Of a DNA stretch of 64,000 nucleotides, positions 24,345-33,700 are shown in pieces (within the stretch, counting starts at the first letter, position 1; each line of letters starts with the position of its first letter). The notes below the pieces were generated by a model. That model saw only the letters and a list, made by a program, of their open reading frames with translations, was not told the origin of the DNA and ran no database searches. The DNA comes from an uncultured Roseibium sp. (GTDB taxonomy: Bacteria > Pseudomonadota > Alphaproteobacteria > Rhizobiales > Stappiaceae): assembly GCF_947494555.1 (NCBI RefSeq), contig NZ_CANLVF010000001.1:744001-808000 (forward strand). Direction: 5' to 3'. The position numbers and the translations under genes were made by a program.

Positions 24345-27300
24345 TCAGACTACGGCGTCGCCGGCACCCGACAGATCCAGTTGAGCAACCAGCGGATCGT
24401 GATCGCTTGCCCGCTCATCGGTCTCCGCGAACTCGGAGTTTACGTGGACAAAGTCGAAGGAGGCGTTGTCCGCCAGATGTTCGCTCACAAGGATGTGGTC
24501 GAGCGCCTGTGAATTGCCCTGGAAGATGAAGCTGTAGATTTCATCTTCGTCAACCGTGTTCGACAGGTTGACAAGGCCGGCTCCGCTGTCTGCGAGCGTT
24601 TCAAGCGGTGATATGAATTCGAATTCGTTCATGTCACCCAGAACAACCACGTTCGCAAAGTCTCCTCCAACAGCGTAGATATCGTCGACATATTGCGAGA
24701 CAGCCGCTGCCTGAGCCTGACGTTCGTCCAGGCTGCCATTCACGGTGACGTCTTCCTGCCTCTGATCGAACGGTTGCTCGACGCCGAGGATCGGCGCCGA
24801 ACCGCCTTTCGAGGACAGGTGGTTGTTGACGATGGTTACCTGGTCGCCGCTGAAATCGAAGGTCGCTGCCAGAGGAAGCCTCGCACCTTCGAAGGGGCTG
24901 CCCTCGCTCTGATCGCCAACAGCTTCGACAGATCCTTCGACGAGGTCGACACGATCCACATTATAGAGGAAGGCCGTGCGGATGTTGCCGCCAGGCTGTC
25001 CTCCGGATGCATTGTCGGTGATGAAGGTGTTGTCGACGAACGCGAAGTTCAGGCTGCCGTTGACGAGGCCATCGTCGACCCTGTCGATCTCGTCCACGAG
25101 AAGCTGCAGGGTTTCGCTCGCCGAGACAACACCATCGTCGGTGGATCCGCTGTTGTCCTGGACCTCCTGGAGCCCGATGATGTCCGGGGTTCCAAGGTTG
25201 TTGACAATGTGCTCCGCGATCTTTGTGAACCGGCCATTGGCGACGTCAGCGTCACCGTCCGCGTCGTTGGTGTCGAGGTTCAGCACGTTGTAGCTGGCGA
25301 TCGTCAGGAGATCTTCAGCACCGGTCACCTCTGTCGTCTCTTCCTCAAGGCCGGCGGAAACGATCTGGCTGGTGAAATCGACTGTCGGCGCGATCTCGAA
25401 GTTACCGAAGCTGTAGCTCACAACGCCGGTTACATCGCCAAGCTGGTCGCCGACATTCACATCCGGGAAGTCGAAGTCGAGGATACCGCTGTCGAAATCG
25501 ATCTGCACTTTCTCCGGATTGAAGTCGTCCGGGGAAATGTTGAGCGTTCCACGATCGCTGATCCCGGTTGCATCGGCTCCCTGATCCACGACACCGAAGA
25601 TTTCGCCGAACCGGTTTGTTCCGGCAACCGCCACAACGTCCTGCGCCGTTACCAGCATCCCTTCGAGGCTCTCGAAGAAGTCGATGCCGTCGGTTTCAGG
25701 ATCAAAACCGCCATTTCCGGCGATCGTACCGAAGGCGTCGTCGTCTATGACTTCGCTCGGCGGTAGGCGGCCACCCTGACCGATGACAGTTGCCGCGACT
25801 GCAGCACCCGTTCCCGTGACCGTGACCACGGGGCTTACAAGTTGGGTGATGGAGAGATTGCGTGAACTCACGCCGCCGGGCGTGAATTCAGACACAGAGG
25901 CTTCAACATCGACGGCATCGCCGACCGACACTGCAGGGGCGTTTCCGGTGAAGACGAAAATGCCGTTAGAGGTTGCAATGTCATCGTCACCATCGGGATC
26001 CTGCAGATAGAAGCCGTTTGTGTCGACGGCCGTCACGACGCCTGAGGTAAGCACTGTCTGGCCTTCAAAGGCAGACGTGTGGCCAGCCCCCTGGATCTCG
26101 TAGATCGCAACTTCATCGCTGCCACCGCCGCCGTTGCCGTCGTCGTGACCCGGCGTTGGTGTATTCACATCCGGGCTGTTGTTGAAGTCCAGGATGGACC
26201 AGTCCGCAGCCGTGTCGGTGTCAACACCATCCGTGATGCGGCCAACACCTGCCGGCAGGAACGATCCGTCCGGTCCAATCACCGGCGCGTCGAAGGCGAA
26301 GAAGCTGTCATCTTCGCCATCGGTCACGCCGACAGTGTCGATGACGACTTCCAAACCGGTCACGGTTGATCCGGTAATGCTCGCCGTCTCGACCAGAGCG
26401 ATGGTGTAGGAGCTGTTTTCGATGAAGTTATCCGGAATGGTGTCATCGGCGGTGACGCTGTAGGTCGATTCCGTGAGTTCGTTGGCGACAAGGTAAAAAC
26501 CGTTTTCACCGATCACCGCATCGTCACCAAAGTCGAACTGGCGATCAATGGTGCCGTTGGAAGACTGGTCGTCGCTCTCGACAACGATCAGGCTGAGACC
26601 GGCAAGCGATTCACCCGGTGTTCCGAAGAGCTCGATATACTCGCTGTCCGGACCTGTTGTGCTGCCCAGGACCTCATTGATGACAAGGGGCTGCTCTGTT
26701 TCACCCGATGACGTGATGTCATAGACGATGGTGGTACCGGAGATTTCGTAGGCGACAGCGATCTGCGCATTGCCCGTCGTGCTTTCCTCGGCCGGGATGA
26801 ACGCAATCGTTTCAGGACCATGACGTGCCACGTCGCTCGGCGCCGCATTGTCGACATGCAATGGCGGGATGTAGTCCACGAAGGAGGCATTGGCCGGATC
26901 ATCGATGTTGTAGATCATGATACCGCTGTCGCGCTCCAGCCCGATAAAGGCGTAGACGCTGCCATCAACCACGCCTGTGATGATGGCTTCCGGTTCCGGC
27001 CCCTTGGCGTCCGATCGGTTTTCACTGTCGTCGCCGTCGTCGGAATTGAAACGCTCAGGGGCAATCTCGGCAATTTTCTCTTCGAACTCCGAGCCGCTGT
27101 CGAAAACCAGGTTGCCTTCGTCATCGAAGATCGAGAAAGAGCGCGACGAGAAGGTGTGGAGCACATCAATGTCACCGTCACCGTCCGTGTCGCCATCCAG
27201 CGTCGAGACCTCAAGCCGTCCGAGGCCAAAGTCCTCGTTGGACAGGTCCAACTGACCAGCGTCGATCAGCTGTTGCTGGACGGTCGGGTCGATCAGGCCA

Positions 27301-30300
27301 TCCTGTGCCAGATCGAAAACACGGTCCTCATCGAAGTCACGGTTGTCACCTTCATTCGCGGTCAGGACATAGGTCTGGCCGCCAATTTCTGCCGTAGCGA
27401 TGGCATCTGGCATGCGGAAGCCGACAAGATTGTCGAAGGTCTGGATGTTGATGTTACCGTCGTCCAGCGGATCAAGAGCGATTTGGCTGTAATCCGTTAC
27501 ACCAAGGTCAAAGACATCGACGATCGTTTTGGTTGCAAGATCGATCTTGGCGAACGCGTTGTTTTCCTGCAGGGAGACGAAGGCAGTCGTTCCATCCGGG
27601 CTGACTGCGATGTATTCGGGCTCGACGTCGTCGGCGAAGTCGACACCTTCCTGGATGCGGATGCCCGCAGCCCGTGCCGCATCCTCGAACCCGTTGAACT
27701 GGGTGAAATCGAGTATGTGAGCAGAGAAATCGCTTACGTCGATGAGTGCGACGGTGCCCAGCGGGTTGGCCGCAACACCGTCATCAATGCTGTCTTCGTT
27801 GAACTGGCCTTCGCCGGCAACGAGCAGCATGGTGCCGTCATTGTTGAACGTGAGCATGTCGGGCAGGTTGCCGACGTCAACAGTGGTGATCAACGCGAGT
27901 GTTGACGCGTCGAACACAGCCACAAAACCCGGTTGTTCGACCAGCTTGGTCACACCAAAGTTCGTTTCCTCCACCGGTGCGCGGGAGATGGCCGCTGCCA
28001 CAAGACCGTTCTTGACCGCAACGGACTGAACGCCGTCGTATCCGTCAAGACCACCCAGCGGGATCGTGTTCGCCAATGTGTTGCCGGCGATGTCGAAAAT
28101 GTCGATGCGGTCATTGGCACCATTGGTGACATAAAGCAGCCCATCTTCATGCGCGACCACCTCCGAAGCGCCTTCCGGGTCATCCGGATCACCGCTATCG
28201 CCTTCAAAATCCGCAACAATGGTGGCTTCCAGCTCGTCATCGTCGTCGAACACGATCCCTTCGAAGACTGTGTCTTCACGGAATGTAAGGTTCTGGATGC
28301 GCTCGTCGTCAACAGGTCCCGTGTCGGCTTCGTCATAGGCTGTGCCGCCGTTTTCCGGGTTGAAATTGTCATCCAGGTATTCGGCCAGAGCATCCTGTTC
28401 CGATCCGTCAGCGGCAAAGGTCGCGTCTCCTGTGAAGGCGTCGTCATCGACACCATCGGAATCAAGGTCGATCAGATCCACACGGTTCGGATTGGACAGG
28501 GTCGACAGGATCTCGTCACCGGCATTGGCGAGGAAGTTCAGCGTCACGATCCGGAAGCTTTCTGCCGAGTCACCGACGATCTGGCCGTCCCGGACAATTG
28601 CAGAGATCAGGTTGCCGTCTTCATCGAAGATGCCTGCATTGATGACACGCTCGCCAGGGGTCGCGATGTTGCCGTCCTGGTCATAGGTCTGCGCGGTCTG
28701 TGTCTCGTCGAATGAGAATTTCAGGCCGGAGATCTGCGGGAAGCCGCCGGACACGCCGTCCGGCAGGGCGCTGACAGCGCCTTCCAGGAACGCCTTGATC
28801 TCTTCCTTGCTGATGTCGAGCAGTGTCAGCCCGTTGTTGAAGGCGAGCGTTGTGGCGATATCGTTCTGGCTTATACCACCTTCCGGTTTGACCACATTGC
28901 CGTCGCCGTCGACGATCTCCTCATTCGGAACACGCACCGCTTCGGTGCCGCCTGCCGGAACGACAATCTGGCCAATATTTGCGCGGATGCCGCCACCGTT
29001 CTTGATGGAGATGACGACTTCGTCGCCGAGGCCTTCTGCAGCGATGATCTCGTTGGCATAGGCGAGATTCGCGTCCGCGGTCAGGTTGCCGAGATTGGTC
29101 TCCTGGGTGCGCACGCCGTCCGGGTCGTCCGGGGTGAATGTGCCCGAGCGGTTGCCGTTCAGGAACACGTCCGACACGCCAAACACGTTCGATTCGGTTG
29201 CCACGATCTGTGCCTGTATGGCGTCGGTGATCGCGTCGATTTCCGGATCGATCAGCCCCTCGGCATTGAGGTCAGCCACGCCCTGGTCGTCGGTGGCGTA
29301 GGCTCCTGAGACGTCTTCGTCGTAGCTGTCGGCAATGATGTTGCCGTCCGCGTCGAAGTCGATGACCAAACGGCCGACATACTTGTAGTTGCCATCGGTG
29401 TTCACGACCGCTGTCGTGGTGCCGCCGGCATTGGTGATGAACTGCGGGTATTCACCCTGATCGCTATCGCCGTCGCGGATACGGTCGTTGTCGTCGAAAA
29501 GGCGGGTGTTGGAGCCGCCGGCAACGATGATGTCGATATTCTCCAGCCGTGCGGTAAGAGATTGCTCGATGCTGATCTGCTGCATGTGGCTCAGCAGGAT
29601 CACCTTGTTGAGATCCGGATTGTCGCTCAGGAGCTGGTCGACCTCGGCCTGGATAATGGCTGCAAGCGCGTCCAGTTCCGCATCCGTCGGCGAGCCGCTG
29701 GCCCAGGCCGGGGAAATGCCCAGGTCATCACCGGGGCTGGAGATGGAGCGGATCGTCGGAACCGTCGCGCCGATAATGGCAATTTTCTCGCCGTTGACGT
29801 CGGAGATGGAAGAAGAGGTGACCACATTCTGGAGCGAGGCCGTATCTTGACCACCGGCAGTCTCAAGCGGTGCAAGGTTGGGATCGGTGGAGAAGTCCAG
29901 GTTGGTGGACAGGTAAGGGAAGAGAGCGCCCGCAAAGTCTGCGCCTTCCAGATCCGTGCCGACAAATTCGCTGCCTGTGAAGCCACCGGTCGCATCGCCG
30001 CTGATCAGGCCTGCGAGAAGTCCGGTGCCTAGGTCGAATTCGTGGTTGCCAAGGGCGATGGCCTGAACGCCCAGCTCATTCTGGATCTGGATGTCCGCGA
30101 TGCCTTGCGAACCGAAGACCGCTTCGGAAGCATCGAAGAACAGGCCCGGAATGATTGCATCGCCGGAGCTGAGCGTAAGGGTGTTGTCGTCAACGCCATC
30201 GTCGCCGATGTCTTCGGCGCGAAGAGCGTTCAGCACGCCGGACAGGTTGTCGATGTTGTCGATCGTTGCCGCATTGGCCTCCTGATCGGCAAAATGCAGA

Positions 30301-30890
30301 AGCTCAAGCGTGAATACTTCTGGTTCAATCAGACTGATGGTCTGGTCCTTGAATTCCAGGAATTCGATATTCACGAACGTGTCCGTGCCGTCCTTGTTGC
30401 CTTTGCGCAGGTCTTTGACGATGCCGGTGTCCAGATCGATTTCGTAGTGTTTCAGCTTTCCGGAGAACACAAGCGTATCGATACCTTGCCCTCCGTCGGC
30501 AAAATCATTGCCCTTGCCGCCCTTGATGCGGTCATCGCCCCGGTTGCCGAAAATCTTGTCATTGCCGCGGCGTCCAAAAATGTCGTCATCGCCGTTGAGG
30601 CCGAAAATGAAATTGCCTTTTTTGTCACCCTTCAGGGTGTCGTCGCCTTGCGTTCCGAAAATAAACCGGCCGAACTTGAAACCATTGCCAAAGCCGAAGT
30701 CGTCGAAGATGCCATCAAAAATGGAGGGATTCTGGTTTCCACCAAGCCCGAATTTGGCAGCGTGATAGCCGTCAAGATTTGCGGACAGGCTTTGTTGCGC
30801 CTCTTCCATCGCCTTGTTCTGACGTTCGCTGATCTCTTGAGACCTTGAGAAAAAGTCACGTGAAAATTTGGACCTGAAGTGAAAACCCAT
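24345..30890 (-). CDS. 2181-aa RTX protein: 5'-nucleotidase + choice-of-anchor I + lamin-tail + ExeM/NucH-type nuclease
   Basis: This is a very long, acidic, Asp/Gly-rich extracellular protein without a Sec signal. The approximate order is: RTX calcium repeats at 77-140 (GDDTLKGD, GNDKIFGNRGDDRIKGG); metallophosphoesterase of the UshA/5'-nucleotidase type at 193-510 (LHFADQE, LGNHEFD near 282); 5'-nucleotidase C-terminal domain at 560-800; choice-of-anchor I beta-propeller at 900-1395; lamin-tail domain at 1400-1570 (LVINEVLGS); ExeM-type OB region from 1590 (EIQGAGHTSAFEG); and endonuclease/exonuclease/phosphatase domain at 1860-2175 (IASYNVLNLD, IIGLQEVQD, SDHDPLVAQL). It could cut extracellular DNA and dephosphorylate the nucleotides. 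GAGGG precedes the ATG. RTX proteins leave by type I secretion, but no transporter is in the window. Confidence 0.85.
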   Translation of the reverse strand: MGFHFRSKFSRDFFSRSQEISERQNKAMEEAQQSLSANLDGYHAAKFGLGGNQNPSIFDGIFDDFGFGNGFKFGRFIFGTQGDDTLKGDKKGNFIFGLNGDDDIFGRRGNDKIFGNRGDDRIKGGKGNDFADGGQGIDTLVFSGKLKHYEIDLDTGIVKDLRKGNKDGTDTFVNIEFLEFKDQTISLIEPEVFTLELLHFADQEANAATIDNIDNLSGVLNALRAEDIGDDGVDDNTLTLSSGDAIIPGLFFDASEAVFGSQGIADIQIQNELGVQAIALGNHEFDLGTGLLAGLISGDATGGFTGSEFVGTDLEGADFAGALFPYLSTNLDFSTDPNLAPLETAGGQDTASLQNVVTSSSISDVNGEKIAIIGATVPTIRSISSPGDDLGISPAWASGSPTDAELDALAAIIQAEVDQLLSDNPDLNKVILLSHMQQISIEQSLTARLENIDIIVAGGSNTRLFDDNDRIRDGDSDQGEYPQFITNAGGTTTAVVNTDGNYKYVGRLVIDFDADGNIIADSYDEDVSGAYATDDQGVADLNAEGLIDPEIDAITDAIQAQIVATESNVFGVSDVFLNGNRSGTFTPDDPDGVRTQETNLGNLTADANLAYANEIIAAEGLGDEVVISIKNGGGIRANIGQIVVPAGGTEAVRVPNEEIVDGDGNVVKPEGGISQNDIATTLAFNNGLTLLDISKEEIKAFLEGAVSALPDGVSGGFPQISGLKFSFDETQTAQTYDQDGNIATPGERVINAGIFDEDGNLISAIVRDGQIVGDSAESFRIVTLNFLANAGDEILSTLSNPNRVDLIDLDSDGVDDDAFTGDATFAADGSEQDALAEYLDDNFNPENGGTAYDEADTGPVDDERIQNLTFREDTVFEGIVFDDDDELEATIVADFEGDSGDPDDPEGASEVVAHEDGLLYVTNGANDRIDIFDIAGNTLANTIPLGGLDGYDGVQSVAVKNGLVAAAISRAPVEETNFGVTKLVEQPGFVAVFDASTLALITTVDVGNLPDMLTFNNDGTMLLVAGEGQFNEDSIDDGVAANPLGTVALIDVSDFSAHILDFTQFNGFEDAARAAGIRIQEGVDFADDVEPEYIAVSPDGTTAFVSLQENNAFAKIDLATKTIVDVFDLGVTDYSQIALDPLDDGNINIQTFDNLVGFRMPDAIATAEIGGQTYVLTANEGDNRDFDEDRVFDLAQDGLIDPTVQQQLIDAGQLDLSNEDFGLGRLEVSTLDGDTDGDGDIDVLHTFSSRSFSIFDDEGNLVFDSGSEFEEKIAEIAPERFNSDDGDDSENRSDAKGPEPEAIITGVVDGSVYAFIGLERDSGIMIYNIDDPANASFVDYIPPLHVDNAAPSDVARHGPETIAFIPAEESTTGNAQIAVAYEISGTTIVYDITSSGETEQPLVINEVLGSTTGPDSEYIELFGTPGESLAGLSLIVVESDDQSSNGTIDRQFDFGDDAVIGENGFYLVANELTESTYSVTADDTIPDNFIENSSYTIALVETASITGSTVTGLEVVIDTVGVTDGEDDSFFAFDAPVIGPDGSFLPAGVGRITDGVDTDTAADWSILDFNNSPDVNTPTPGHDDGNGGGGSDEVAIYEIQGAGHTSAFEGQTVLTSGVVTAVDTNGFYLQDPDGDDDIATSNGIFVFTGNAPAVSVGDAVDVEASVSEFTPGGVSSRNLSITQLVSPVVTVTGTGAAVAATVIGQGGRLPPSEVIDDDAFGTIAGNGGFDPETDGIDFFESLEGMLVTAQDVVAVAGTNRFGEIFGVVDQGADATGISDRGTLNISPDDFNPEKVQIDFDSGILDFDFPDVNVGDQLGDVTGVVSYSFGNFEIAPTVDFTSQIVSAGLEEETTEVTGAEDLLTIASYNVLNLDTNDADGDADVANGRFTKIAEHIVNNLGTPDIIGLQEVQDNSGSTDDGVVSASETLQLLVDEIDRVDDGLVNGSLNFAFVDNTFITDNASGGQPGGNIRTAFLYNVDRVDLVEGSVEAVGDQSEGSPFEGARLPLAATFDFSGDQVTIVNNHLSSKGGSAPILGVEQPFDQRQEDVTVNGSLDERQAQAAAVSQYVDDIYAVGGDFANVVVLGDMNEFEFISPLETLADSGAGLVNLSNTVDEDEIYSFIFQGNSQALDHILVSEHLADNASFDFVHVNSEFAETDERASDHDPLVAQLDLSGAGDAVV

Positions 30891-31389
30891 AATCGACCCT
30901 CATTCTTTTATTAAGGTGCAGTACCCTTCCGAGAGCGATTCTCAAGTAATCCTGATGCTTGCATGCCCGAAATTATGTATTTATTTTGAATTTGCATCTA
31001 AAATGCTCAAGAAACGCCGATTTTCTATAGTTTGATGCTGTTATCAGCGTATTTTAACAAGATAATGAATGATTAATTGAATAAAAAAATAGATTAGAAA
31101 AATTTGTTAGGTGGAATAATACTTTTGTATTTATTCTCTGAGGCTTGCGCGTGAGTTAGCGGGCCATTGGCGTTGGTGCGAGCCAAGCGGCTGCCGGGTC
31201 GATCCCGGATGACTGGTCAACGTAACTAGCCCATTGTTCGAAGACGCAACGAAGAGATGAACAGATTGGTTGGATTCAAGATGTGTTTGGCCGGGTGAGT
31301 CTGATTTTTGCGCCGAAGGACAGCAGCTGGAACTGCGTCTATCTCTAACCAGCGCATATCTGCCGTTGGAGCGACGGAGCCTGAGGTCA
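30891..31389. other. Intergenic AT-rich region upstream of the giant RTX gene
   Basis: Bases 30900-31130 are clearly AT-richer than the coding DNA around them and should carry the promoter of the 24345-30890 gene. The remaining stretch has normal composition and only short overlapping reading frames without supporting start sites. I see no RNA gene. Confidence 0.4.
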
Positions 31390-31421
31390 GAAAAAAGAAA
31401 GGCCACGCGATGTGCGTGGCC
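31390..31421 (-). terminator. Terminator of the small secreted protein gene
   Basis: The stem GGCCACGC/GCGTGGCC with a five-base loop is followed on the minus strand by a T-rich run, about 110 bp past the stop. The plus-strand side is also T-rich (CTTTCTTT), so it may work in both directions. Confidence 0.75.
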
Positions 31422-31531
31422 CTTTCTTTGATCGACAGTTTCTCAAAGGTGAGACGCGGTCGTTTTGGCGGCCTTGAGGCCATTCGGCAGTCGCGGCAGA
31501 TGCCGCGCGCGCCCGCTGTGACTTAGTTGGT

Positions 31532-31840
31532 TCAACGAAGTGCGCGCGTGTTGTCAGCCTGCTGGCGGCGAACAGAGACCGGAGTGTTGCCGTTCAGATC
31601 GCCATATGCCTGGTCTGCATAGTCGGCGAAGACGCCGGCGTCAGTTTTCACACCACGGTTGGCAGAGCGAAGCTGGCTAGTGTTGACGTTCTGCTGGCTG
31701 CTGGTGAAGAACACCGGCTCGGAACCGTTGGAGTCGCCATAAAGACCACCGAAATCGATCGCATTGGCCGTGCCGACGAACGCACCGGAAACAAAGACAG
31801 CTGCGATTACGGAAGTGATGACTTTCTTGTTCGAACGCAT
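31532..31840 (-). CDS. Small secreted protein, probably general-stress-induced
   Basis: This 102-aa protein has a signal peptide (residues 1-27, ending GTANA) and a short mature part rich in Asn, Gln, Ser and Gly, with two related YGD-G/N segments (GGLYGDSNGSEPVFF and QAYGDLNGNTPVSV) that look like an internal repeat. I do not recognise the family. ATTCTCC reads as AAGGAGAAT before the ATG on the coding strand, a strong ribosome site. A candidate EcfG-type promoter lies about 80 nt upstream and a terminator follows, so it forms its own transcription unit. Confidence 0.75.
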   Translation of the reverse strand: MRSNKKVITSVIAAVFVSGAFVGTANAIDFGGLYGDSNGSEPVFFTSSQQNVNTSQLRSANRGVKTDAGVFADYADQAYGDLNGNTPVSVRRQQADNTRALR

Positions 31841-31922
31841 GATTATTCTCCTTGTTGAGTATTGCTAAATGGAAGAGATGCCGATCTGATATTTCGTCTC
31901 TGCATCTCGATTACAGCATAAG

Positions 31923-31947
31923 AACGTCTGTAAGAGGGGATGGTTCC
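31923..31947 (-). promoter_or_regulatory. EcfG-type general stress response promoter
   Basis: Read on the minus strand, GGAAC (31947-31943), a 16-nt spacer and CGTT (31926-31923) match the alphaproteobacterial EcfG consensus GGAAC-N16/17-CGTT exactly. It points at the 31532-31840 gene with a predicted leader of about 75 nt. Confidence 0.7.
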
Positions 31948-32292
31948 GAAGTTTTTAGAAAAAAGTTTATGCTTTATAATATAAACAAAAAAACAAGCGC
32001 AATTTTTGACTGAGATTGCGATTTTTTTGAAAAATATATTTTGTGATATTTATCACTCTTCAAATTTTACTTTATTTTGTTATTTTATATCTTGCAGTCG
32101 CCATTGACATCGGAGTTGAGTGTCGCCGTCTTAGAAAACTAAAAATATTGCTTTCAAATCCTGATGTTAGGGATGTTGGATTTTTGAAGATCACTACAAG
32201 TAACATTTGCGTAGAGTGACGCGTGATCGGTGTCGTTCATCGCGAACTATCAACTCGTCATGAACTTCCTTTGAAATATCTAAAACACGCTG

Positions 32293-32304
32293 ATGATAAT
32301 CATT
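32293..32304. promoter_or_regulatory. Fur-box-like core before the ECF sigma gene
   Basis: ATGATAATCATT contains the 5-1-5 palindrome ATGAT-A-ATCAT and equals the core of the classical Fur box. It lies about 40 bp before the sigma-factor ATG. Binding by Fur, Mur or another metal regulator is a guess. Confidence 0.35.
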
Positions 32305-32342
32305 AGATGCGGGTCATCGAAACAGTCACCAGGGAGAGCTAG

Positions 32343-32822
32343 ATGACCCGTCATGAAGATCGCTTTGCAAAAGACCTGCAATCCGAGATCCCGCATCTGT
32401 GGCGTTTTGCCAGATCCATTTCCAATTCCTCGGAAGCCGCTGACGATTTGATGCAGACCGCGCTCGAGCGCGCCCTAAGGAACAAGCATCAGTATGTTTC
32501 TGGAACAAAGCTGAGGAGTTGGCTCTTCGCCATTGTACGCAACGCCCAGCTGGATGAGTTCCGCAAAGTCGAGCGCAGGGGGCATCACGTTCCGATCGAG
32601 GAGTGGTACCAGGACGCTCAGTTCGCACCTGCTCAAGAAAAGCACGTCGAACTTGGCGATGTCGCCAAAGGAATTGAAGGTCTGCGGCCTGAAGAACGGG
32701 ACGTTCTTGAGCTTTGCGTGTTTTCCGACATGTCCCACGACCAGATCGCCACTCAGATGGGTGTCGCTGTGGGAACCGTGAAGAGCCGGCTTTCACGCGC
32801 GCGCCAGGCTTTGGCAGCCTGA
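32343..32822 (+). CDS. ECF-type RNA polymerase sigma factor
   Basis: This is a 159-aa group-4 sigma factor. Region 2 (about 10-75) shows HLWRFARSISNSSEAADDLM and the -10-binding helix TKLRSWLFAIVRNAQLDEFR; region 4 (about 108-157) shows LRPEERDVLELCVFSDMSHD and a helix-turn-helix GVAVGTVKSRLSRARQAL. The length and two-domain plan fit ECF factors. GGGAGAG precedes the ATG. No anti-sigma factor, NepR/PhyR pair or FecR is adjacent, which is unusual, so its activating signal cannot be read from context. A Fur-like site upstream hints at metal control. Confidence 0.9.
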   Translation: MTRHEDRFAKDLQSEIPHLWRFARSISNSSEAADDLMQTALERALRNKHQYVSGTKLRSWLFAIVRNAQLDEFRKVERRGHHVPIEEWYQDAQFAPAQEKHVELGDVAKGIEGLRPEERDVLELCVFSDMSHDQIATQMGVAVGTVKSRLSRARQALAA

Positions 32823-32864
32823 CGGGAGCGGAAAGTCCGAGACAACGAGGTGGGGCGGCTGCGT

Positions 32865-33677
32865 TCAGCCGTCCAGACTTCCGAAGGTGCGGATATCGGT
32901 ACCTTCGGACCGGCGCTGCGACGTGTAGTCGGCAAACGCACCCGTCAACGCCTCGTTCTGCCAGTCAAGAAGCGCTTCCTTGTAGCTTTGACGTTCAGAA
33001 ACTCTTTCAAACCAGTTTTTCAGATGAGGTGTTCGTTCAAACGGCCAACCCATAAGACTGAACCGGTGGACATTCGGCATCCAGGCGATGTCAGCCAAAC
33101 CAAATGTATTTCCGGACAAGAACCTGCGCCCATCCGTCAGCAGATCATCGAGCCGTTTGAAAGCCTTGTCCGTGCGGGTTACCACCGCGTCTATTCTTGA
33201 TTTTTCAAATCCCGACGCGAAGTCCCGGCGAAACTGTTTGAGCCACTCGTTCCTGTGCTGCTGCTGAAAGGTGTCAAAACTTTCTTTGTCGCTTCTTTCA
33301 ACACCGCGAAACAGAAACTCGAATGTCGCCAGTTTCAGATCTGCCTGAGCATCGTCGGCCATCGCCAGAAGCTCAGTGGATCCGGAGGCGGAAAGCTCCG
33401 AGCCGGGATCTGCAATCTGCTGAATGATGTCGACGCTCTCTATGAAAAGGCGTCCATTGTCGACAAACGCCGGGACCAGGCCATTCGGATGGATTGCCTG
33501 GTATTCGGGCGTCGCGTGCTCGTCCTTTGCCAGATCGATCAGATGGCTGGTGTAATCCTTGCCGGTTTCGGCAAGCACGATGCGCACCCTCTGTGAGCAG
33601 CTCGACATCGGCGCGTGCCACAGGTGCAGGCCCTGAAGATCTTTAAGACTTCGGTCTCCCGGTTCAATCTCAGGCAT
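32865..33677 (-). CDS. Glutathione S-transferase-family protein
   Basis: This 270-aa cytoplasmic protein has a thioredoxin-like N-terminal domain (about 16-90; WHAPMSSCSQRVRIVL with Ser25, Ser26 and Cys27 as candidate catalytic residues, then NGLVPAFVDNG and a glutathione-contact ES pair in LFIESVDI). A helical C-terminal domain carries the fold signature FLSGNTFGLADIAWMPNVHR. It lies 23 bp behind the BKACE gene on the same strand and is probably the last gene of the IclR-linked operon, where a GST could perform isomerisation, detoxification or ether/halide cleavage of a substrate. Confidence 0.85.
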   Translation of the reverse strand: MPEIEPGDRSLKDLQGLHLWHAPMSSCSQRVRIVLAETGKDYTSHLIDLAKDEHATPEYQAIHPNGLVPAFVDNGRLFIESVDIIQQIADPGSELSASGSTELLAMADDAQADLKLATFEFLFRGVERSDKESFDTFQQQHRNEWLKQFRRDFASGFEKSRIDAVVTRTDKAFKRLDDLLTDGRRFLSGNTFGLADIAWMPNVHRFSLMGWPFERTPHLKNWFERVSERQSYKEALLDWQNEALTGAFADYTSQRRSEGTDIRTFGSLDG

Positions 33678-33700
33678 GGTGTCCTTTCTCCTTGATACGC

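Noticed and set aside
24693-30848. Long plus-strand open frames opposite the 2181-aa gene (e.g. 24693-25766, 26820-27905, 27933-28715, 30042-30848)
   Set aside because: They mirror the Asp/Gly-rich minus-strand protein and lack ribosome sites and recognisable domains.
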